From NCBI GenBank assembly GCA_964595785.1, contig CAZQRO010000059.1, forward strand, positions 1 to 12,990: DNA of 12,990 nucleotides, given 5' to 3'. The stretch is from Bovifimicola sp964595785 (GTDB lineage Bacteria; Bacillota; Clostridia; Lachnospirales; Lachnospiraceae). The notes under the pieces are model-generated. The model was not told the DNA's origin. It was given only the letters and a program-made list of their open reading frames with translations, and did not search any database. Positions 1-5,778 of the stretch are shown piece after piece. Within the stretch, counting starts at the first letter, position 1. Each line of letters starts with the position of its first letter. The position numbers and the translations under genes were made by a program.

Positions 1-20
1 AAATATTTACTAAATACAGA

Positions 21-49
21 TTGACAGTTAATGATTTATAAAGTATAAT
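21..49 (+). promoter_or_regulatory. Sigma-A promoter of the his operon
   Basis: TTGACA at 21-26 and TATAAT at 44-49 are separated by exactly 17 nt, a perfect match to the vegetative consensus. The predicted transcript start is near 56-57, giving an untranslated leader of about 245 nt before hisZ. No other promoter of this quality is seen before 9589, so this one may drive everything from hisZ to the RNase G gene. The match is seen directly; activity is inferred. Confidence 0.8.
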
Positions 50-56
50 CGCAACA

Positions 57-302
57 ATTAACAATCTAACGTTGTAATGAATTAATACTTTACAATGATA
101 AAGCAAAATGAAAAATATAATTGCATTGATTTAAGTGTGTAGCGTAAGTCTTTAAATACAGGGTGTACGCAGGAGATATTTTGGTATGGAGGAAAAGGTT
201 GAAAGAAATTGAATTAAAGGAAAGGAAAATGCATCTGCCCTTTCTTTCAACTTAGTTATTTGGGCAGTATCGCAAGTGGTTTGCGATATGCATGGGAATA
301 AA
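57..302 (+). promoter_or_regulatory. Long structured 5' leader of hisZ, class unknown
   Basis: About 245 nt lie between the predicted transcript start and hisZ. A weak TTGTAA/TTACAA hairpin lies near 75-95, followed by a good Shine-Dalgarno AGGAG (171-175) before an 8-codon ORF starting at ATG 186 (MEEKVERN), which has no histidine codons. Next come a perfect 11-bp hairpin (198-208 with 241-251) and an 11-bp hairpin with one bulge (264-275 with 281-291) that ends just before the hisZ start. AGGGTG-TACGC near 160-170 faintly recalls a T-box but lacks the TGGN bulge, and no terminator follows. A regulatory role is inferred from length and structure only. Confidence 0.4.
186..302 (+). repeat. 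Possible diverged third copy of the his-operon RBS element
   Basis: Like the elements at 2190 and 3646, this stretch starts with ATGGAGGAA, goes into a hairpin with a (G)TTGAAAG-type left arm and CTTTC-type right arm (198-208/241-251), includes ATCGCAAG (270-277), and ends in a purine-rich stretch next to the start codon (GCATGGGAATAAAATG). It lacks the middle CAAGTTTGTG hairpin and is shorter. The resemblance is in architecture and short motifs rather than continuous identity, so common descent with the other two is uncertain. Confidence 0.35.
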
Positions 303-1517
303 ATGAATAGTAAATTATTACATACACCGGTTGGAGTCAGAGATATATATAATAATGAATGTTATAATAAATTATTAATACAGAATAAGATTCATGATAT
401 TTTTAAATCTTATGGTTATAGTGATATACAGACACCTACATTTGAGTTTTTTGATATATTTAATAAAGAAAGAGGCAGTGTAGCTTCAAAGAATATGTAT
501 AAATTCTTTGACAGAGAAGGCAATACATTGGTTTTGAGACCTGACGTGACACCTTCAATAGCCAGAGCAGCAGCTAAATATTTTATGGATGAAGAAATGC
601 CTATCAGATTTTGTTATGCCGGTAATGCGTTTATTAATAACTCAGAATATCAGGGAAAATTAAAAGAATTTACACAGATTGGTTCAGAATTATTAGGCGA
701 CAATACTTCGGATGCTGATGCAGAAGTTATTGTTATGGTAATTGAATCATTACTTGCATCAGGCTTGACTGAATTTCAGATTGAAGTCGGACAGCCGGAA
801 TTTTTTAAGGGTATTGTTGAGGAAGCAGGGCTTGACTCAGATATAGTAGAAGAGTTAAGAGAACTGCTAGAGAGCAAGAAGTATTTTGGTGTGGAAGATG
901 TACTTGACAGTGTGAAAGTTTCTGATGAAGATAAGAAAATTTTTTTGAAATTTCAGGAATTTGTCGGTTCCATTGACATGGTTAAAGAAGCAATGCAATT
1001 AACTGACAGCATAAAGGCAAGAGCAGCACTTGAAAGATTAGAAAAATTATATAGAATTTTAGAAATATACGGTTTGGAAAAATATGTTTCATTTGATCTT
1101 TCAATGCTTAATATGTATCAGTATTATACGGGAATTATTTTTAAAGGATATACATATGGAACAGGTGATGCAATTGTAACAGGAGGACGCTACGATAATC
1201 TTTTAGTACAGTTTGGAAAAGATTTTGCAGCAATTGGTTTTGCGGTAAATGTTGACCAGTTAATGGTAGCTCTTGAAAGACAGCATATCAGTATGGAAAA
1301 TAAGGAAAAAATGAAGATGATTCTCTATTCAGCAGACTATCAGAGAGAGGCAATTAATTATACAAAAACATTGAGAAGTGAAAATGAGTGTGTTATGATG
1401 GTTAGAAAGCGTTCAAATCATCAGTTAGAAGACTACATTTCTTATGCAAAAAGATGCAATGTTTCAGAAATTGTTATGATAAATAGTAATGGAATTGAGA
1501 AAAAGGAGATTATATAG
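303..1517 (+). CDS. hisZ: ATP phosphoribosyltransferase regulatory subunit HisZ
   Basis: HisZ is a catalytically inactive histidyl-tRNA synthetase paralogue. It binds short-form HisG to make the active, feedback-sensitive enzyme of the first step of histidine synthesis. From ATG 303 the protein is 404 aa, normal for the family. It shows the class II N-terminus (TPVGVRD, residues 8-14), a motif-2 region (IRFCYAGNAF to KEFTQIGSELLG, 101-132) and a motif-3 region with GGRYDNLL (294-301). The HisRS histidine-binding stretch is replaced by MYQYYTGIIF (271-280), as in HisZ. Starts at GTG 276 or ATG 288 are possible, but both fall inside a hairpin (264-291). ATG 303 aligns with the family N-terminus and sits in the same place relative to the upstream element as in hisD and hisB. 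Only 2 nt separate it from hisG, and the partner is a short HisG, as expected. Confidence 0.93.
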   Translation: MNSKLLHTPVGVRDIYNNECYNKLLIQNKIHDIFKSYGYSDIQTPTFEFFDIFNKERGSVASKNMYKFFDREGNTLVLRPDVTPSIARAAAKYFMDEEMPIRFCYAGNAFINNSEYQGKLKEFTQIGSELLGDNTSDADAEVIVMVIESLLASGLTEFQIEVGQPEFFKGIVEEAGLDSDIVEELRELLESKKYFGVEDVLDSVKVSDEDKKIFLKFQEFVGSIDMVKEAMQLTDSIKARAALERLEKLYRILEIYGLEKYVSFDLSMLNMYQYYTGIIFKGYTYGTGDAIVTGGRYDNLLVQFGKDFAAIGFAVNVDQLMVALERQHISMENKEKMKMILYSADYQREAINYTKTLRSENECVMMVRKRSNHQLEDYISYAKRCNVSEIVMINSNGIEKKEII

Positions 1518-1519
1518 AC

Positions 1520-2155
1520 ATGAGATATTTAACATTTGCACTTGCAAAGGGAAGACTGGCAAAAAAATCTCTTGAAATGTTTGAAAAAGTAGGTATTACC
1601 TGTGAAGAGATGAAGGATGAAAAGACAAGAAAACTGATTTTTGTTAATGAAGAATTAAAACTTAAATTCTTTTTAGCAAAGGCAGGAGATGTTCCTACAT
1701 ATGTGGAATATGGTGCTGCTGATATAGGTGTTGTTGGTAAGGATACAATTCTTGAAGAAGGAAGAAATCTCTATGAGGTGATGGATTTAGGATTCGGAAA
1801 ATGCAGAATGTGTGTATGTGGACCTGAATCAGCAAATGAATTGTTAAAGCATCATGAAATGATTAGGGTGGCAAGTAAATATCCTAATATTGCAAAAGAT
1901 TATTTCTATAATAAAAAGCATCAGACTGTTGAAATTATTAAATTAAACGGTTCTGTTGAATTAGCACCAATTGTTAATTTGTCTGAAGTTATAGTTGATA
2001 TTGTAGAAACAGGTTCGACATTGAGAGAGAACGGACTTGGCGTGTTAGAAGAAATTTGCCCGTTATCTGCAAGAATGGTGGTTAATCAGGTAAGCATGAA
2101 GATGGAAAATGAAAGAATAATGAAGTTATTAGCAGATTTAAGAACCGTATTATAG
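1520..2155 (+). CDS. hisG: ATP phosphoribosyltransferase, short form (HisG-S)
   Basis: HisG condenses ATP with PRPP to phosphoribosyl-ATP, the committed step of histidine synthesis. At 211 aa it is the short form, lacking the C-terminal ACT-like regulatory domain, and so depends on HisZ encoded just upstream. Visible signatures are the N-terminal ALAKGRL (residues 7-13), GAADIGVVGKD (65-75) and the PRPP-binding loop DIVETGSTL (160-168). The ATG at 1520 lies 2 nt after the hisZ stop. Its ribosome binding site AGGAG (1504-1508) lies within the end of hisZ, so the two are probably translationally coupled. Confidence 0.95.
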   Translation: MRYLTFALAKGRLAKKSLEMFEKVGITCEEMKDEKTRKLIFVNEELKLKFFLAKAGDVPTYVEYGAADIGVVGKDTILEEGRNLYEVMDLGFGKCRMCVCGPESANELLKHHEMIRVASKYPNIAKDYFYNKKHQTVEIIKLNGSVELAPIVNLSEVIVDIVETGSTLRENGLGVLEEICPLSARMVVNQVSMKMENERIMKLLADLRTVL

Positions 2156-2343
2156 ATGATATTTTATTTTGCACAAATGTGGTGCAGAAATGGAGGAAAG
2201 AGTGAAAGAAAACACAAATGTGCTTTTCTTTCACCCAGCAAGTTTGTGGCGAAGCACAAACTTGTGAAATTGCATATTAGAAACCGCAAAAGCGAGTTTC
2301 TAATCGCAAGCCTTCACAAAAACGCTTCGGCATGGAGGAAGAA
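2156..2343 (+). repeat. Structured intergenic element, copy 1 (hisG-hisD)
   Basis: This 188-nt gap is almost entirely inverted repeats. A small hairpin lies at 2167-2174/2182-2189. Hairpin A pairs 2202-2216 with 2219-2234 (15 bp, one bulged G). Hairpin B is a perfect 10-bp stem, CAAGTTTGTG (2239-2248) with CACAAACTTG (2255-2264). Hairpin C pairs 2276-2287 with 2292-2304 around AAAA with one bulge, extended by TTGC/GCAA (2270-2273/2306-2309). The repeated core runs from ATGGAGGAAAGA (2190) to ATGGAGGAAGAA (2332-2343), so near-identical SD-like motifs bound it, and the right one is the hisD ribosome binding site. A second copy lies at 3646-3847. The loop of hairpin B (CGAAGC, 2250-2255) is complementary to GCTTCG (2324-2329). 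Function is unknown; it could be a RIP/MITE-like repeat or a translated-region RNA element. Confidence 0.8.
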
Positions 2344-3636
2344 ATGAGAATTATTAAATTAGATGCGCAATCAAAAAAAAATATTCAGAATGATTTGTTA
2401 AAAAGAAGTCCTAATAATTACGGAGAATTTACTGACAGGGTAAATGACATTTTAGAGAATGTCAAAGAAAGAAAAGATGAAGCAGTATTTGACTATACAA
2501 AGAGATTTGATGGTGCAGACATTAATGCAGATAACATTATTGTGACAAAAGAGGAAATTGAGGAAGCTTACAGAGAAGTGGAAAGTACGGGGCTTGTGGA
2601 AATTATCAGAAAAGCTCTTGTTAATATCAGAGATTATCACCAGAAACAGAAACAGTACAGCTGGTTTGACAGCAAGCCAGATGGCAGCATTTTAGGACAG
2701 AAGGTTACGGCACTTGAAAAAGTCGGTGTATATGTACCGGGTGGAAAGGCTGCTTATCCTTCTTCTGTTCTTATGAATATAGTGCCTGCTAAAGTTGCAG
2801 GTGTAGACAGAATAATTATGACTACGCCTCCTAATAAGGAAGGAAAGGTTAATCCGGGAACGTTAGTAGCTGCTAACGAAGCAGGAGCAGACGTTATATA
2901 TAAAGTCGGTGGTGCCCAGGCAATTGCAGCACTTGCATATGGAACAGAATCTATTCCAAAAGTAGACAAAATCGTAGGACCGGGGAATATCTATGTGGCA
3001 CTTGCTAAAAAGGCAGTATATGGATACGTTAGCATTGATTCAATTGCAGGACCAAGTGAAATCTTAGTTCTTGCAGACGAGACTGCCAATCCTAGATATG
3101 TTGCTGCAGATTTGTTGTCACAGGCAGAACATGACGAAATGGCTTCAGCAATTCTTGTCACAACATCAGAGGATTTAGCAGATAAAGTATCTAAACAGGT
3201 AGATGAATTCATTTCTGAATTATCCAGAAAAGAAATTCTTACGAAATCGATTGAAAATTATGGATATATTCTTCTGGCTGAAACTATGGAAGAAGCTATT
3301 GCGGTAGCTAATGATATTGCATCTGAACATTTAGAAATAGTAACTAAAGATCCGTTTAACACAATGACTAAGATTAGAAATGCAGGAGCAATTTTCCTTG
3401 GTGAATACAGTTCTGAACCATTAGGAGATTATTTTGCAGGCCCTAATCATGTTCTTCCTACTAATGGAACGGCAAAATTTTTCTCGGCATTGTCAGTAGA
3501 CGATTTTATTAAGAAATCAAGTATAATTTCATTTTCAAGAGAAGCTCTTGAACCAATTCATGAGGATATTATGGCATTTGCAACAGCGGAACAGCTGACA
3601 GCACATGCTAATTCCATAAAAGTCAGATTCGAATAG
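2344..3636 (+). CDS. hisD: Histidinol dehydrogenase
   Basis: HisD carries out the last two steps of the pathway, oxidising L-histidinol to L-histidine with two NAD+ and a zinc ion. The protein is 430 aa, typical length. Comparison with the well-studied E. coli enzyme places the zinc ligands at Q260 and H263 (LLSQAEHD), D362 (GDYFAGPNH) and H421, and the catalytic pair at E328-H329 (ASEHLE). VGPGN (211-215) and YVPGGKAAYPS (130-140) are also family signatures. ATG 2344 is chosen over in-frame ATG 2332 because GGAGG (2334-2338) lies 5 nt before it and would be inside the gene otherwise, and because MRIIKL is a natural family N-terminus. The ribosome binding site is the right end of repeat copy 1. 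Confidence 0.95.
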   Translation: MRIIKLDAQSKKNIQNDLLKRSPNNYGEFTDRVNDILENVKERKDEAVFDYTKRFDGADINADNIIVTKEEIEEAYREVESTGLVEIIRKALVNIRDYHQKQKQYSWFDSKPDGSILGQKVTALEKVGVYVPGGKAAYPSSVLMNIVPAKVAGVDRIIMTTPPNKEGKVNPGTLVAANEAGADVIYKVGGAQAIAALAYGTESIPKVDKIVGPGNIYVALAKKAVYGYVSIDSIAGPSEILVLADETANPRYVAADLLSQAEHDEMASAILVTTSEDLADKVSKQVDEFISELSRKEILTKSIENYGYILLAETMEEAIAVANDIASEHLEIVTKDPFNTMTKIRNAGAIFLGEYSSEPLGDYFAGPNHVLPTNGTAKFFSALSVDDFIKKSSIISFSREALEPIHEDIMAFATAEQLTAHANSIKVRFE

Positions 3637-3645
3637 AATTTATTT

Positions 3646-3847
3646 AAGGAGGAAAGAGTGAAAGAGAACACAGATGTGCTTTTCTTTCACACAACAAGTT
3701 TGTGNNNNNNNNNNNNNNNNNNNNNNNNNNNNNNNNNNNNNNNNNNNNNNNNNNNNNNNNNNNNNNNNNNNNNNNNNNNNNNNNNNNNNNNNNNNNNNNN
3801 NNNNAATCGCAAGCCTTTGCAAAAAGATGCTCCGATATGGAGGAAGA
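3646..3847 (+). repeat. Structured intergenic element, copy 2 (hisD-hisB), interrupted by the gap
   Basis: The left part (3648-3704) matches copy 1 at 2192-2248 with only four base changes. One is in the hairpin A stem and keeps a G-U pair, one is in its loop, and two are in the linker to hairpin B. Hairpin A is 3658-3672 with 3675-3690. The left arm of hairpin B ends at 3704, exactly where the Ns start. After the gap the sequence resumes with AATCGCAAGCCTT, matching copy 1 from 2302, and ends in ATGGAGGAAGA, which is the hisB ribosome binding site. By alignment the gap hides roughly what is 2249-2301 in copy 1, about 53 nt if the copies are colinear. The right tail is more diverged, with 2 extra nt before ATGGAGG. 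Confidence 0.8.
3705..3804. other. Assembly gap of exactly 100 N
   Basis: There are exactly 100 ambiguous bases, a conventional placeholder, so the true length is unknown. The gap starts at the loop of hairpin B and ends in the right arm of hairpin C of a repeated element, where assemblers or polymerases commonly fail. Neither flanking gene is affected. Confidence 0.95.
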
Positions 3848-4444
3848 ATGGAGACAGCAGTAAGAAAATCATCGGTATCAAGAAAAACAAATGAAACAGA
3901 CATATCTATGTATTTTGCGATTGATGGAAGCGGAAAGGCTAAAATAAGTACGGGAATTGGTTTTTTTGACCATATGCTTGACAGTTTTACAAGACATGGT
4001 TTATTTGATATGGAATTAAGTGTAAAAGGTGATTTATATGTAGATACCCATCACACCATTGAAGATACGGGAATTGTCTTAGGACAGGCAATAAAAGAGG
4101 CAATTGGTGACAAGAAATCCATTAAGCGGTACGGAAGTGTTATTTTACCTATGGATGAGGCATTAGTCTTATGTGCACTTGATTTGTCAGGAAGACCATA
4201 TCTTGTATTTGATGCTGAATTTACTACTGACAGGGTTGGTTATTTTGATACTGAGATGGTTAAGGAATTCTTTTATGCAATTTCTTATGCTACAGGTATG
4301 AATCTTCATATTAAAGTTCTTTCAGGAAGTAATAATCATCATATTATTGAAGGCATCTTCAAGGCATTTGCAAAGGCTTTAGATGACGCAACAATTACCG
4401 ATTCAAGAATTAAAGATGTAATGACTACAAAAGGAAGTTTGTAA
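3848..4444 (+). CDS. hisB: Imidazoleglycerol-phosphate dehydratase
   Basis: HisB dehydrates imidazole-glycerol phosphate to imidazole-acetol phosphate, using two Mn ions bound by histidine-rich motifs. The protein is 198 aa, the size of the monofunctional enzyme; no histidinol-phosphatase domain is fused. Visible metal-binding signatures are FFDHML (39-44), TRHG (48-51), the hallmark DTHHTIED (66-73), PMDEAL (101-106) and NNHHIIEGIFKAFAKAL (162-178). ATG 3848 is preceded by GGAGG (3839-3843) at 4 nt spacing. The open frame extends upstream through the gap, but that part is the repeat element and not coding. Eight nt separate its stop from the GTG at 4453, and 23 nt from the chosen start of the next gene. 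Confidence 0.95.
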   Translation: METAVRKSSVSRKTNETDISMYFAIDGSGKAKISTGIGFFDHMLDSFTRHGLFDMELSVKGDLYVDTHHTIEDTGIVLGQAIKEAIGDKKSIKRYGSVILPMDEALVLCALDLSGRPYLVFDAEFTTDRVGYFDTEMVKEFFYAISYATGMNLHIKVLSGSNNHHIIEGIFKAFAKALDDATITDSRIKDVMTTKGSL

Positions 4445-4467
4445 AAAGAAAGGTGCGGTTAGTAAAA

Positions 4468-5760
4468 ATGAATTATTGTAATCTTATTCCAAAAATCACC
4501 ATAAAAAGTGGAAAAGCATTTATAAAAAATGAAGTACAAGAGTATGATGCTGTAAGTTTATGTGAAAAATATGAAAATGACGGTGCCGATGAAGTAATGA
4601 TATTTGAAATATCTGATACTGATGAGGAACATGAGCAGAATATCGGTATTATAAAGGAAATTGTAGCAGCATGTGATATACAGATTCTTCTTGGCGGAAA
4701 CATAAAAAGACTTGAAGATGTGAAGAAATATCTTTATGCAGGTGCTAAAATGGTAATTTTGGAAGATTCAAAGGAATATAACAGAGAATTAGTTAATGAA
4801 GCATCAGAGAGATTTGGTGCGGACAAGGTTGCAGTTCTATTTGAGCAGGATTGTACTGATGAAGAATTATGTAAGGCGGCAAATTTCTATTTTGACGAAG
4901 GTGCTACTGTTTTTGTGCTTTCAGATAAATTATCCGAGGAAGCAGCAAAGAATTTTGCTGAAATTAATATAGAACTATTACTTATAAATAATGAAATTAC
5001 AACAGAAGATATGGTTAATTACTGTAAATATACAAATATATATGGTTTTACATCGGATACAATTCTAGCTGATGCGAACGAAATAATGAATATAAAGAAT
5101 GAACTTAAGGATTCAGGCGTAAATGTAAATGTATTTGAAAGTAAGGTGCCATTTAATGAATTTAAACTTAACTCAGATGGACAAATTCCTGTAGTTGTTC
5201 AGGATTATAAGACTAATGAAGTATTAATGGTTGCCTATATGAATGAAGAAGCATTTAACATGACCATAAAGACTGGAAGAATGACTTATTACAGTAGAAG
5301 CCGTAATGAATTATGGGTAAAAGGTCTTACATCAGGACATTTCCAATATGTTAAATCTTTGACAGTTGATTGCGATAATGACACTCTTCTTGCCAAAGTA
5401 AAGCAGATTGGAGCTGCATGTCATACAGGAAACAAAACTTGTTTCTTTAATGAACTTGTTAAAAAAGAATATGATGATACTAATCCATTAATGGTATTTG
5501 AAGATGTCTTTAATGTAATTAAAGACAGAAAAGTTAATCCTAAGGAAGGTTCCTATACAAATTATCTTTTTGATAAAGGTATTGATAAGATACTTAAGAA
5601 AGTTGGAGAAGAGGCAACTGAAATTGTTATTGCCGCTAAAAATCCCGATAAAGAAGAAATTAAGTATGAAATTTCAGATTTTCTATATCACGTAATGGTT
5701 CTGATGGCTGAAAAAGAAGTCTCATGGGAAGATATAACCCGTGAACTTGCCAGAAGATAG
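4468..5760 (+). CDS. hisIE: HisA/HisF-like domain fused to bifunctional HisIE
   Basis: The C-terminal half is a complete HisIE. HisI (about 225-328) is phosphoribosyl-AMP cyclohydrolase with YMNEEAF, WVKGLTSGH (283-291), the metal motif DCDND (301-305) and zinc cysteines C318 and C325. HisE (about 345-430) is phosphoribosyl-ATP pyrophosphatase with YLFDKGIDKILKKVGEEATE and ISDFLYH. Residues 1 to about 215 resemble the HisA/HisF barrel: LIPKITIKSGKA (6-17) and LLGGNIKRLEDVKKYLYAGAKMVI (74-97). The usual first catalytic Asp of HisA/HisF (IPAID/IPCLD) is replaced by Thr11, and the second is not evident, so this domain is probably not an isomerase or cyclase. ATG 4468 fits the domain start, but its best SD (AAAGG, 4449-4453) is 14 nt away; GTG 4453 is an alternative. 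The gene is 18 nt from the next, suggesting co-transcription. Confidence 0.92.
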   Translation: MNYCNLIPKITIKSGKAFIKNEVQEYDAVSLCEKYENDGADEVMIFEISDTDEEHEQNIGIIKEIVAACDIQILLGGNIKRLEDVKKYLYAGAKMVILEDSKEYNRELVNEASERFGADKVAVLFEQDCTDEELCKAANFYFDEGATVFVLSDKLSEEAAKNFAEINIELLLINNEITTEDMVNYCKYTNIYGFTSDTILADANEIMNIKNELKDSGVNVNVFESKVPFNEFKLNSDGQIPVVVQDYKTNEVLMVAYMNEEAFNMTIKTGRMTYYSRSRNELWVKGLTSGHFQYVKSLTVDCDNDTLLAKVKQIGAACHTGNKTCFFNELVKKEYDDTNPLMVFEDVFNVIKDRKVNPKEGSYTNYLFDKGIDKILKKVGEEATEIVIAAKNPDKEEIKYEISDFLYHVMVLMAEKEVSWEDITRELARR

Positions 5761-5778
5761 AAAGGTAAGGTAACATTT

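Noticed and set aside
150..182. T-box-like sequence AGGGTG-TACGCAGG in the hisZ leader
   Set aside because: It lacks the TGGN bulge and ACCGCG of real T-boxes, no specifier stem or GA motif is convincing, and no terminator follows.
2239..2311. CRISPR-like repeat array
   Set aside because: The repeats are inverted, not regularly spaced direct repeats with unique spacers.
2190..2343. Bounding ATGGAGGAA motifs as target-site duplications of an insertion
   Set aside because: The same motif bounds both copies in different places, so it looks intrinsic to the element or to ribosome binding sites. No transposase or terminal inverted repeat is seen.
2156..2347. Independent 63-aa protein-coding gene between hisG and hisD
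   Set aside because: It lies entirely in a structured repeat, and differences from copy 2 preserve base pairing rather than the peptide. Kept as a finding, not as a CDS.
3674..3847. N-terminal extension of hisB through the gap
   Set aside because: It is repeat element and Ns; HisB is full length from ATG 3848 with its own SD.
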